A stretch of DNA of 64,000 nucleotides from positions 1,358,127 through 1,422,126 of the forward strand of contig NZ_LMUL01000014.1 in the NCBI RefSeq assembly GCF_009765965.1, given 5' to 3'. Of this stretch, positions 45,715 to 53,584 are shown piece by piece (position 1 is the stretch's first letter; each line of letters begins with the position of its first letter). Under the pieces are notes generated by a model that did no database searches, was not told the DNA's origin, and worked only from the letters and a program-made list of their open reading frames with translations. The position numbers and the translations under genes are program-made. Source of the stretch: Caulobacter sp. S45 (GTDB taxonomy: Bacteria; Pseudomonadota; Alphaproteobacteria; Caulobacterales; Caulobacteraceae).

Positions 45715-46899
45715 ATGCCCACCGATTCGAGGCTCTCGACGGGCCGCCCCCCAGCCACCTTCTACGAGTTCTTCGCCGGCGGCGGCATGGCCCGGACCGG
45801 GCTGGGCGACGGGTGGACCTGCCTGTTCGCCAACGACTTCGATTTCCGCAAGGGCCTCGCCTACCAGGCCAACTTCGGCGCAGCGGCACTGAAGGTGGGC
45901 GATGTGCGCGACGTCGTGCTGGAGGACCTGCCCGGGGTCGCCGACCTCGTCTGGGGCTCGTTCCCCTGCCAGGACCTCTCGCTGGCGGGCGTCGGCGCCG
46001 GGCTGAACGGTGAGCGTTCGGGGACCTTCTACCCGTTCTGGGATGTGGTCGGGGCCCTGGGCAGGGATGGCCGCGCGCCCAGGATCGTCGCCCTGGAAAA
46101 CGTCTGCGGGACCCTGACCTCCCGCCGCGGCCGGGACTTCCAGGCGATCTGCCGGACCTTCGCCGACGCCGGCTATCGCTACGGCGCCTTGGTCGTCAAC
46201 GCCGAGTTGTTCGTGCCACAGTCCCGTCCGCGCCTGTTCGTAATCGGCGTCCGCGAGGACGTGGAGATCGATCCCGCCCTGCTTTCCCCCGGTCCGATCG
46301 CGCCCTTCCACACCCGCAGCCTGTGCAGGGCGGTGGAGGCCGTGCCTGAAGCCGCCAGATCTGGCCTGGTATGGTGGAACCTGCCGACGCCGGAACATCG
46401 CGTGCGCACCTTCGCCGACGAGATCGAGGAAACGCCGACCCACGTCGCCTGGAGCACGCCGTCGGAGACCGAGCGGCTCCTGGCGCTGATGTCGCCGCTC
46501 AACCTCGCCAAGGTCGAGGCCGCCAAGCGCGCCGGGCGTCGAATGGTCGGCGGCGTCTACAGACGCACCCGACACGACGGGAGCGGCGCCAAGCTCCAGC
46601 GCGCCGAGGTCCGGTTCGACGATGTGGCGGGATGCCTGCGCACGCCCGCCGGCGGTTCGAGCCGCCAGACCATCCTGGTGGTCGACGGGCCCAAGGTGCG
46701 CTCGCGGCTGATCTCCTCGCGCGAAACCGCCCGCCTGATGGGCCTGGACGATAGCTATGTCCTGCCGAAGACCTACAGCGAAGCCTATCATCTGACCGGC
46801 GACGGGGTGGTCGTTCCCGTCGTACGACACCTCGCGCGCCATATCTTCGAGCCGCTGCTGGGCTTGGCGGCCCAGGATCAGACGCAGAGGGCGGCTTAG
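45715..46899 (+). CDS. Solitary DNA cytosine-5 methyltransferase
   Basis: ~394 residues. Motif I FYEFFAGGGMARTGL (SAM), motif IV GSFPCQDLSLAG with catalytic Cys ~85, motif VI VALENVCG, motif VIII QSRPRLFVIG and motif X region LISSRETARLMGL are in order; the target-recognition region is ~230-310. No endonuclease gene is adjacent, so it is an orphan methylase. The recognition site cannot be deduced. GTG 45709, two codons upstream, is an alternative start. Confidence 0.88.
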   Translation: MPTDSRLSTGRPPATFYEFFAGGGMARTGLGDGWTCLFANDFDFRKGLAYQANFGAAALKVGDVRDVVLEDLPGVADLVWGSFPCQDLSLAGVGAGLNGERSGTFYPFWDVVGALGRDGRAPRIVALENVCGTLTSRRGRDFQAICRTFADAGYRYGALVVNAELFVPQSRPRLFVIGVREDVEIDPALLSPGPIAPFHTRSLCRAVEAVPEAARSGLVWWNLPTPEHRVRTFADEIEETPTHVAWSTPSETERLLALMSPLNLAKVEAAKRAGRRMVGGVYRRTRHDGSGAKLQRAEVRFDDVAGCLRTPAGGSSRQTILVVDGPKVRSRLISSRETARLMGLDDSYVLPKTYSEAYHLTGDGVVVPVVRHLARHIFEPLLGLAAQDQTQRAA

Positions 46900-46948
46900 A
46901 GGCAGGTTTGTGATCCAAGGCCCTATGGAGGGCCTCTGGGCCATCGAC

Positions 46949-47161
46949 TCAGTGCGGGACAGGCAGCGTGAGCGCTTCCGGCTTCATGCTGTGCGCATCG
47001 CGACAATGCGAGCACCACACCACCAATTCATCCTTGAACAGGGCGAATTGCCGCTCGGTGAGCATGGCCCGGGTGGCGATCTCTTCGCCGGTGACAGGGC
47101 ACCTTCCCATCACCTTTTGCGGCTTCGCCGTGGATAGCCATGACCGGATCATCTTCACCAT
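46949..47161 (-). CDS. Small zinc-binding-motif protein (paralogue of 35872-36141)
   Basis: ~70 residues. Core MGRCPVTGEEIATRAMLTER, then QFALFKDELVVWCSHCRDAH: one Cys in the first knuckle, CxxC plus His in the second. The block TRA-RQFA-F and the CxxC/His spacing match the island protein at 35872-36141. Start choice between ATG 47161 and 47152 is open. Function unknown. On the minus strand, convergent with the methyltransferase gene. Confidence 0.6.
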   Translation of the reverse strand: MVKMIRSWLSTAKPQKVMGRCPVTGEEIATRAMLTERQFALFKDELVVWCSHCRDAHSMKPEALTLPVPH

Positions 47162-47357
47162 ATTTTGCGCGCATTTGGCCCAGCTCTTGCAGGGCGCGCC
47201 TGCCGACTCTGAAGCCAAACGCGCCTCGTCCAATCAACGTTGCGTGAGCGTTTTATCCCCTTGCAACCTTCTATTTATGGGCGGAATTTAGCACTCATAG
47301 ATAAAGAGCTTGCGACTGCTTCGGCGGGACAGCGGGCGCGCCAGGGAGGCATGCGAC

Positions 47358-47546
47358 ATGGTTTCCATCAGCCCAAACGACTTCCCCGCCATTCGCCTCG
47401 CGAGCCCGCGTGCGCAGCGGGTGAGCAAGGTCCGCAAGATCGAGCGTCGCTGGAGCGGCCTCCAGACCGTCGCCTTCGCCGTCAGCGTCTCCGTGCTCGG
47501 CTGGGTCGCGATCGGCTACGCCGTCCTGGCGGTCATCCACCACTAA
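47358..47546 (+). CDS. 62-residue single-helix membrane protein
   Basis: A polar, basic N-terminal half (RAQRVSKVRKIERRW) is followed by one membrane helix (VAFAVSVSVLGWVAIGYAVL) ending in HH. ATG 47358 has GGGAGG 8 nt upstream, a strong ribosome site. No family recognised. Likely inner membrane, N-terminus inside by charge. Confidence 0.6.
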   Translation: MVSISPNDFPAIRLASPRAQRVSKVRKIERRWSGLQTVAFAVSVSVLGWVAIGYAVLAVIHH

Positions 47547-47601
47547 ATTCCGTCCGCGCCGGGATCAGGGTCCTGGAACAGGCGGTTGGTCCACCGGCGA
47601 A

Positions 47602-47784
47602 TCAGCGCTTCTTGCCCAGCTCGGTGGCGATGTCCTTGACCATCCGGCCGGCCTTGCGATGCGCGGCGGTGAGCTGATCGCGGGTCACGCCCCAGCGCTT
47701 CATCCAGTACTCGACGGCCTGACGCTCGGAGAGGTCGAGGCGATCCTTGTCGATGAAACCGCGCTTATCCTTCAGGCCCGCCAT
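47602..47784 (-). CDS. DUF3606-like small protein
   Basis: ~60 residues. The block DKDRLDLSERQAVEYWMKRW, GVTRDQLTAAHRKAG follows the DUF3606 pattern (RID..E..YW...FGV....L..A...VG). A basic C-terminus (ELGKKR) is present. No known function. ATG 47784 has AGAGGA upstream; further ATGs at 47790 and 47847 are possible. Confidence 0.6.
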   Translation of the reverse strand: MAGLKDKRGFIDKDRLDLSERQAVEYWMKRWGVTRDQLTAAHRKAGRMVKDIATELGKKR

Positions 47785-47911
47785 CGCCATCCTCTGCCCG
47801 GCTGTGATCCGCCCCAACGCCGTCATACGGCGAAATCGGTCGTCCAATCCCCGCCACCGGGCGGGCCGGCGACTGATCTTTTCAAGATTAGCTGATTCTA
47901 TTTAGGAAAAT

Positions 47912-47986
47912 TGGAGCGGGCGAAGAGATTCGAACTCTCGACCCCAACCTTGGCAAGGTTGTGCTCTACCACTGAGCTACGCCCGC
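47912..47986 (-). tRNA. tRNA-Gly (anticodon GCC)
   Basis: The reverse strand forms a full cloverleaf: acceptor GCGGGCG/CGCCCGC, anticodon stem CAACC/GGTTG with loop TTGCCAA (anticodon GCC), T-arm with GTTCGAATC, discriminator T and an encoded CCA (47912-47914). Confidence 0.97.
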
Positions 47987-48072
47987 TCTGGCGTCTCGCA
48001 ACCGGCAGGCCGCCGCGAGGCGCGTCTTAAAGCAAAGACGCCGACGCTTTGCAAGCGGCCTTTCGCGCAGGT

Positions 48073-48882
48073 TCAGCGCCCGAGCTTCGGGGTTTTCAGG
48101 CGGCGCTTGTTGATGTGGTCGACCGGCGCCGAGGGCGGGGCGTTCTCCGGCGCCTCGCCCTTGAAGTAGTAGCGCTGCCACGCCTCGCGCATCGCCTCCG
48201 GGTCGCGACGGCCCAGCTTGGCGTTGAAGGTGTTCCGCTCCCGCATCCAAGCCTCGTATTGGTCGCGCAGTTCGGAGTCCGAGGCCAGCGAGCGGCGCAC
48301 CGGCTGGACGTGCTCCAGCGCCCGGTGCGGGACCAGGCTGATGAAGCAGAACGGCTCGCCCTTCTCGAACCGCACGCGCCCGGGGCGGGTGAAGATCCAG
48401 TTCATGGTGAAGGGAAACGGCAGCCAGTCGGTCTCCACCACGCCGACGAGGGGCTGGATGCCGTCCTTGACGTGGTTGGGCGCGCCGCCGCACTGCATGT
48501 CCCAACCCTGGGAGGTGCGGAACAGATAGCCGGTGTGGAAGGTCAGCACGCCCTCGGTGAAATGCGACTTGGCGAACTCGTGGAAGTCGGGGTGCGGCCG
48601 GTCGGGGGTGAGGCGGATGTCCTCGATCAGCTTGCCGCCGTTCCACTCGGCGGTAAAGCTCATCGGGCAGAGGATCTCCCAGCCCGTGGTGTTGGCCATG
48701 CTCAACGGCAGGCAGCGGTAGGGATGGCGTTCGACGAACTTGTCCATCCAGGGCCGCTGCGGACGTCCCGGCACGATCTCGGGAGGCCGGCCGGTCAGGG
48801 CGTAGCACTCCATCTGGATCGGATCGCCGTGGGGGGCGTCGGCCGTCAGCACCAAGGGCTGGGGATCGAAGTCGTCGGCCAT
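48073..48882 (-). CDS. DUF6065-like conserved protein
   Basis: 269 residues, soluble, with no signal peptide. Recognisable blocks: HPYRCLPLSMANTTGWEILC, SHFTEGVLTFHTGYLFRT, FPFTMNWIFTRPGRVRFEKG, FCFISLVPHRALEHVQPVRR. The fit to DUF6065 is from memory. Rich in Trp and Pro. Homologues often sit near glycan or specialised-metabolite genes, but nothing of that kind is adjacent. ATG 48882 starts MADDFDPQPL. Divergent from the deacylase gene (81 bp). Confidence 0.8.
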   Translation of the reverse strand: MADDFDPQPLVLTADAPHGDPIQMECYALTGRPPEIVPGRPQRPWMDKFVERHPYRCLPLSMANTTGWEILCPMSFTAEWNGGKLIEDIRLTPDRPHPDFHEFAKSHFTEGVLTFHTGYLFRTSQGWDMQCGGAPNHVKDGIQPLVGVVETDWLPFPFTMNWIFTRPGRVRFEKGEPFCFISLVPHRALEHVQPVRRSLASDSELRDQYEAWMRERNTFNAKLGRRDPEAMREAWQRYYFKGEAPENAPPSAPVDHINKRRLKTPKLGR

Positions 48883-48963
48883 ACGGGTCCCCAAACGAAT
48901 AGAGTACAGTCGCCGCTCTAGCGGCAGCGGCGACGGCGCGTCAAATTCTGCTATCAGGCGCGC

Positions 48964-49476
48964 ATGCCGCACGCGACCCGCCAAGTGCTTTTCGCCTTCC
49001 TCGACGCCCACGGCATCGCCCACCGCACCCATGAGCACCCGCCGGTGTTCCGGGTCGAGGACGGGGCCGAGATCAAGGCCGCGCTGCCCGGCGGCCACAC
49101 CAAGAACCTGTTCCTGAAGGACGCCAAGGGCCAGCTCTGGCTGATCAGCGCGCTGGGCGACACCCGCATCGACCTGAAGCGCGCGGCCCCGGTGATCGGG
49201 TCGGCGAAACTGTCGTTCGGGTCCGAAACGCGGCTCTACGAGGCGCTGGGGGTCCGGCCGGGCTCGGTGACGGCGTTCGCCCTGCTCAACGATCCGGAGC
49301 ACAGCGTGCGCTTCGTGCTCGACGCCGCGCTGATGCGCACCGATCCGGTGAACTTCCACCCCCTGTCCAACGACGCCACCACCGCGGTGTCGCGAGACGG
49401 GTTCCTGGCCTTCCTGAAGGCGCTGGGACGCGAACCGCGGGTGGTGGACTTCGCGGCCCTCGCAAGCGAGAGCTGA
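48964..49476 (+). CDS. ProX/YbaK-type aminoacyl-tRNA deacylase (ProXp-ala-like)
   Basis: 170 residues. Trans-editing domain that hydrolyses mischarged tRNA, probably Ala-tRNA(Pro). Motifs: [31 protein letters not shown] (substrate-binding KNLFL), [34 protein letters not shown]. This is the stand-alone PrdX family typical of alphaproteobacteria whose ProRS lacks the insertion domain. Confidence 0.88.
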   Translation: MPHATRQVLFAFLDAHGIAHRTHEHPPVFRVEDGAEIKAALPGGHTKNLFLKDAKGQLWLISALGDTRIDLKRAAPVIGSAKLSFGSETRLYEALGVRPGSVTAFALLNDPEHSVRFVLDAALMRTDPVNFHPLSNDATTAVSRDGFLAFLKALGREPRVVDFAALASES

Positions 49477-49551
49477 GATCGTCGCCATCGGCGATTGCAG
49501 CCAAGACCCCGCAAGCCCATCTTATGCGCCTTCCATCTCGACGAGGTTCTC

Positions 49552-50523
49552 ATGCTTGGTAACCGCCCGCGCTCCCCGACCGACGGCCCCGCCGCCGGGG
49601 AAAAGCCCGGACTGTTCGGCTTCGACAAGCCCACGCCGCCCAAGCCCGCAGCAGCCCAGGCGGCGAGCGCCGTGATCGACGCCACCGACGAAAGCTTCAT
49701 GGTCGAGGTGATCGAGGCCTCGCAGCAGCAGCCGGTGATCGTGGACTTCTGGGCGCCCTGGTGCGGCCCTTGCCGCCAGCTTACGCCCGCGCTGGAAAAA
49801 GCCGTGCTCGCCACCAAGGGCGCGGTGAAGCTGGTCAAGGTCAACATCGACGAGAACCCCCGCATCGCCCAGCAACTGCGCGTGCAGTCGATCCCCACCG
49901 TCTACGCGTTCGACAACGGCCAGCCGGTGGACGGCTTCCAGGGCGCGTTGCCCGAAAGCCAGGTCAAGGCCTTCATCGATCGCCTCGCGGGCCCGGCGGC
50001 CCCGTCCGACGTCGACGCCCTGTTGGAGATGGCCAAGGAATCCCTGTCGGTGCACGACATGGGCGGCGCCGCCCAGGCCTATGCCGGCGTCCTGCAGATG
50101 GAGCCCGACAACCTGCCCGCCATCGCCGGCCTGGCGCGCTGCTATCTCAACGGCGGCGACGTGGAGCGCGCGCGGGAGGTGGCCGACATGGCCCCCGTCG
50201 ACGCCAAGGACCCGGACCTGGCCAGCGTGCGCGCGGCCCTTGCGCTGGCGGCCGGCGCCAATGCCGAGACCGCACCCTTCGAGCAGCGGCTGGCCGCGAA
50301 CGCCGACGACCACGAGGCCCGTTTCGAACTGGCCAAGATCCTGGCCGGCCAGGGCGACTTCCAGCGCGCCGCCGACGAGCTGCTGACCATCATCGGCAAG
50401 GACCTGACCTGGAACGAGGACGCGGCGCGCAAGCAACTGCTGATCGTGTTCGAGGCGGCGGGGCCGATGTCGGACGTGGCCAAGGCGGGACGGCGCAAAC
50501 TGTCCTCGCTCCTGTTCGCGTGA
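49552..50523 (+). CDS. cnoX: CnoX/YbbN-type thioredoxin-TPR protein
   Basis: 323 residues. A disordered Pro/Ala N-terminus is followed by a thioredoxin domain with redox-active WCGPC (Cys71/Cys74) and a C-terminal TPR-like helical region (GGAAQAYAGVLQMEPDNLPA, LARCYLNGGDVERAREVADM). CnoX acts as a chaperone-redoxin for GroEL clients. Unlike E. coli YbbN (SxxC), the full CxxC implies redox activity. ATG 49552 follows GAGG; an upstream in-frame codon (49495) is less likely. First gene of a compact three-gene operon. Confidence 0.9.
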   Translation: MLGNRPRSPTDGPAAGEKPGLFGFDKPTPPKPAAAQAASAVIDATDESFMVEVIEASQQQPVIVDFWAPWCGPCRQLTPALEKAVLATKGAVKLVKVNIDENPRIAQQLRVQSIPTVYAFDNGQPVDGFQGALPESQVKAFIDRLAGPAAPSDVDALLEMAKESLSVHDMGGAAQAYAGVLQMEPDNLPAIAGLARCYLNGGDVERAREVADMAPVDAKDPDLASVRAALALAAGANAETAPFEQRLAANADDHEARFELAKILAGQGDFQRAADELLTIIGKDLTWNEDAARKQLLIVFEAAGPMSDVAKAGRRKLSSLLFA

Positions 50524-50530
50524 GGCGGCC

Positions 50531-51196
50531 ATGGCGGCGAGCTACCTTCGTGCAGCCGACCTGCCGGAACTGATCCCGCTCTTTCCCCTGGACGGCGTCC
50601 TGCTGCTGCCCAGGGGGATGCTGCCGCTGAACGTGTTCGAGCCGCGCTATCTGAACATGATCGACGACGCCATGGCCGGCGAGCGGATCATCGGCATCAT
50701 CCAGCCTCGGCCCACCGGCCGGCGGTCGCGGCCCGACCTGACGGCGGTGGGCTGCGCAGGGCGGGTCACCAGCTACGCCGAGACCTCGGACGGACGCTAC
50801 CTGATCACCCTGACCGGCATCTGCCGTTTCCGTGTCGACAGCGAACTGGAGGCGCACACCCCCTATCGCCAGGTGCGCCCGAACTTCGCCACCTATGAGG
50901 ACGACTTGCGGCTCGACGCGGACGACAGTTCTCCCGCCGACCGCACGGAGCTGCTGGGCGCGTTGAAGGCCTATCTGGAAGGGCGCGGGCTCGACATCGA
51001 CTGGGACCAGGCCCGCGAAGCGCCGGTGGAGGCGCTGGTCAACAGCCTGTCCATGGCCCTGCCGTTCGAATCCGCCGAGAAGCAGGCCCTGCTCGAAGCC
51101 GCCGCCCTGGCCGACCGGCGCGAGGCGCTGGTGGCCCTGCTGCGCATGGGCGCGGCGATGGGCGGGGACGAAGACAGCGCCGGACGGATGCAGTAG
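50531..51196 (+). CDS. Stand-alone Lon N-terminal (LON substrate-binding) domain protein
   Basis: 221 residues without the AAA+ and protease domains. LON-SB fold blocks: LIPLFPLDGVLLLPRGMLPL, NVFEPRYLNMIDDAM, IIGIIQPR, GCAGRVTSYAETSDGRYLIT and LTGICRFRV. The role is unknown; by analogy it may bind unfolded proteins. 7 nt after cnoX and 9 nt before the Trm112 gene, so one transcript. Confidence 0.9.
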   Translation: MAASYLRAADLPELIPLFPLDGVLLLPRGMLPLNVFEPRYLNMIDDAMAGERIIGIIQPRPTGRRSRPDLTAVGCAGRVTSYAETSDGRYLITLTGICRFRVDSELEAHTPYRQVRPNFATYEDDLRLDADDSSPADRTELLGALKAYLEGRGLDIDWDQAREAPVEALVNSLSMALPFESAEKQALLEAAALADRREALVALLRMGAAMGGDEDSAGRMQ

Positions 51197-51205
51197 AGCG
51201 AGCCC

Positions 51206-51418
51206 ATGACCAACGACACCGCCCGTCCCAACGACGTCCTCCGCAACGAGGTGGACCCGCGCCTGCTGGAAGTTCTGGTCTGTCCGGTGACGCACACGTC
51301 GCTGGAATACGACCGCGAGCGGGGCGAACTGATCAGCCGCGCCGCCAAGCTGGCCTACCCGATCCGCAGCGGCGTGCCGGTGATGCTGCCCGAAGAGGCC
51401 CGCGCCCTGGAGGGATGA
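51206..51418 (+). CDS. Trm112-family small protein
   Basis: 70 residues. The family blocks [20 protein letters not shown] and [20 protein letters not shown] are intact, with one remaining Cys (CP.T) as in many bacterial YcaR-like members. Trm112 proteins act as methyltransferase cofactors in eukaryotes and archaea; the bacterial role is less clear. Last gene of the cnoX operon, followed directly by a palindromic repeat. Confidence 0.88.
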   Translation: MTNDTARPNDVLRNEVDPRLLEVLVCPVTHTSLEYDRERGELISRAAKLAYPIRSGVPVMLPEEARALEG

Positions 51419-51428
51419 GGGCCTGCGC

Positions 51429-51535
51429 TGCGTGCTTCGAGACACGCTCCGCGCTCCTCAGCATGACGAAGGTTTCTGCGACCCACCAAGGCCCATCATC
51501 CTGAGGAGCCCCAAAGGGGCGTCTCGAAGGACGCA
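51429..51535. repeat. Palindromic intergenic repeat, copy 1
   Basis: ~107 bp. The outer arms are imperfectly complementary (TGCGTGCTTCGAGACACGCT at the left, GGGGCGTCTCGAAGGACGCA at the right), with CTCCTCAGCATGACG and CATCCTGAGGAG inside. It can form a long hairpin between the convergent Trm112 and dgoD genes. Copy 2, in opposite orientation, is at 56290-56395. Confidence 0.8.
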
Positions 51536-51549
51536 TATCCCTATCCGCC

Positions 51550-52692
51550 TCACCACTCGGTGAAGCCGCCGTCGGCGTTGCGCCACACCGGGTTGCGCCA
51601 AGGCGCGTACTCGCCGGCCAGCTTGTGGATCGTCGCCTCGTCCAGCTCGATCCCCAGCCCCGGCTTCTCGGTGGCGGCGACATAGCCGTCCTTGACGTCG
51701 AACACCGAGCGGTCAGCCAGATAGGTCAGCAGGTCGTGGCCGTCGGTGTTGTAGTGGATGCCCAGCGACATCTCCTCGATCACGAAGTTCGGCGTGCTGA
51801 TGGCGATCTGCAGGCAGGCGGCGAAGGCGATCGGCCCCAGCGGGCAGTGCGGCGCGATCCCCACATCGTAGGCCTCCGCCATCGCCGCGATCCGCCTCAC
51901 CTCCGATATGCCGCCGGCGTGGGACAGGTCGGGCTGGGCGATGTCGACGATGCCGCGCTCGAAGTAGCGCTTGAAATCCCAGCGCGAATAGAGCCGTTCC
52001 CCGAACGCGATGGGGATGCTGATCTGGCGCGAGAGCTGCTCCAGCCCCTCGATGTTCTCCGACAGGAGCGGCTCCTCGATGAACAGGGGCTCGACCTCTT
52101 CCAGCCGCTCGGACAGGCGGCGCGCCATGGCCTTGTGCACCCGGCCGTGGAAATCCACCGCGGCGTCCGCCCCCTCGGCCTTCACCGCCGCCACCCGCTC
52201 GACCACCGCATCCAGGTCGCGCGGCGAGGCCAGCCAGCGCAGGTCGGCGACCGCGTTCATCTTCACCGCCGTGAAGCCCTGCTCGCGCCGCCCGCGCGCG
52301 GCCTCGCCCACGTCGGAAGGCTTGTCGCCGCCGATCCAGGCGTAGCACTGCACCTTGTCGCGCACCTTGCCGCCCAGCAGCTGCCACACCGGCACGCCCA
52401 GCGCCTTGCCCTTGATGTCCCACAGCGCCTGGTCGAGCCCCGAAAGCGCCGACATCAGCACCGGGCCGCCCCGGTAGAAGCCGCCCCGGTAGGCGACCTG
52501 CCAGATGTCCTCGATCCGGGCGGGGTCGGCGCCGATGAAGCGGTCGCGCAACGATGCGTAGGCGCCCTCGACCGCCTCGGCGTGGCCCTCCAGGCTCGCC
52601 TCGCCCCAGCCGACGATCCCCTCGTCGGTCTCCACCCGCACGAACATCCAGCGCGGCGGGACCTTGAAGGTGTCGATGCGGGTGATCTTCAC
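51550..52692 (-). CDS. dgoD: D-galactonate dehydratase (enolase superfamily)
   Basis: 380 residues. Dehydrates D-galactonate to 2-keto-3-deoxygalactonate. Matches DgoD over its length: PPRWMFVRVETDEGIVGWGE, YRGGFYRGGPVLMSALSGLD, DKVQCYAWIGGDKPSDV, DFHGRVHKAMARRL, LFIEEPLLSENIEGL (metal-ligand Glu), QPDLSHAGGISEVRRIA and PHCPLGPIAFAACLQIA (catalytic His). GTG 52692 has AGGAG 7 nt upstream. No other dgo genes are adjacent, so the exact substrate among sugar acids is not certain. Confidence 0.9.
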   Translation of the reverse strand: MKITRIDTFKVPPRWMFVRVETDEGIVGWGEASLEGHAEAVEGAYASLRDRFIGADPARIEDIWQVAYRGGFYRGGPVLMSALSGLDQALWDIKGKALGVPVWQLLGGKVRDKVQCYAWIGGDKPSDVGEAARGRREQGFTAVKMNAVADLRWLASPRDLDAVVERVAAVKAEGADAAVDFHGRVHKAMARRLSERLEEVEPLFIEEPLLSENIEGLEQLSRQISIPIAFGERLYSRWDFKRYFERGIVDIAQPDLSHAGGISEVRRIAAMAEAYDVGIAPHCPLGPIAFAACLQIAISTPNFVIEEMSLGIHYNTDGHDLLTYLADRSVFDVKDGYVAATEKPGLGIELDEATIHKLAGEYAPWRNPVWRNADGGFTEW

Positions 52693-52732
52693 GGCGATCT
52701 CCTGGGCCCGGCGGGGCGGCGGGAGAGTGGGC

Positions 52733-53584
52733 CTACTTCCGCCCATCCACCAGTTGCAAACCCCAGCCGAGCTTCACATTGGCGCCCTGGCCGGTGAACC
52801 ACTGGCGCCAGAAGTCGCGTTGGGCGGAGGTCTGGATCTCGCCGAGCTTGGGCCGGCGGACATAGTGGATGCGCACCGCCACCCCATGCAGGTCGCGCGT
52901 CAGGGTCTCGCGCGCCTGGGCGTCGGGGTCGAGGCCCGAACCCGGCCCGCGATACTCGGAGACCAAGTCGCTGTTCTGGGCCATGTCGGAGACCAGCAGC
53001 AGTCGGCGCGCCTTCACCGTGGAGCCGAAGTCGGCGCCGTCGACCACGCTGTCCACCGCCTCCATGATCGGCGAATGCGGGGCGGTCGGCACGTTGCGCA
53101 GGCTGTTCAGGTAACTGTTCAACCCATCCCCCACCGTGCGCTTGAACGCCTGTTCGATCATCTCGGGGTTGGAGGCCACGCCCGACACCTCGCTTCCCCG
53201 CCGCACCCGGCAGCGCGAGAAGGTCTGGCCGGCGTCGTCGGGATCGGAGCGGACGCCGCGGATGCTCAGCTCTCCATAGGGACGCAGGCGGTCGTACTCC
53301 GCCAGGATCAGCGCCCTGACGTAATCGACCTGATGGCTGGTCAGCGGGTCGGTCTGGTCAATCAGCACCACGGTGTGCTCGTGCGGGACGGTCTGGCCGG
53401 CGATGCATCCCGTGGCCGGGTCGAGCTCAGGGGTGCGGGTGCTGAAAACCAGTACGCCGACGCCGATCACCGCCACGAGCGCCACGGCCAGGATCACGAT
53501 GGCGCGGCGGGTGTCCTTGCGGCGGCGGACCTCGGCGGGACGGAGACGGCGCTTGACCGGACGGCGGGCCCGCTCACGCGCCAC
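52733..53584 (-). CDS. Membrane-anchored vWA-like protein of a two-gene system
   Basis: 283 residues. A very basic N-terminus (RARRPVKRRLRPAEVRRRK), one membrane helix (AIVILAVALVAVIGVGVLVF) and an extracytoplasmic domain with a Rossmann/vWA-like outline: HTVVLIDQTDPLTSHQVDYV (possible degenerate metal site) and ARRLLLVSDMAQNSDLVSEY. A single Cys pair (GCIAG, SRCRV) could form a disulfide. GTG 53584 has GGAG at suitable spacing and overlaps the upstream gene by 11 nt; TTG 53605 is an alternative. I do not recognise a named family. Confidence 0.75.
   Translation of the reverse strand: MARERARRPVKRRLRPAEVRRRKDTRRAIVILAVALVAVIGVGVLVFSTRTPELDPATGCIAGQTVPHEHTVVLIDQTDPLTSHQVDYVRALILAEYDRLRPYGELSIRGVRSDPDDAGQTFSRCRVRRGSEVSGVASNPEMIEQAFKRTVGDGLNSYLNSLRNVPTAPHSPIMEAVDSVVDGADFGSTVKARRLLLVSDMAQNSDLVSEYRGPGSGLDPDAQARETLTRDLHGVAVRIHYVRRPKLGEIQTSAQRDFWRQWFTGQGANVKLGWGLQLVDGRK

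Noticed and set aside
45475-46944. 489-codon minus-strand open frame covering the methyltransferase and part of bluB
   Set aside because: Antisense to two genes with complete motif sets. It has repetitive GC-driven composition and no recognised domain.
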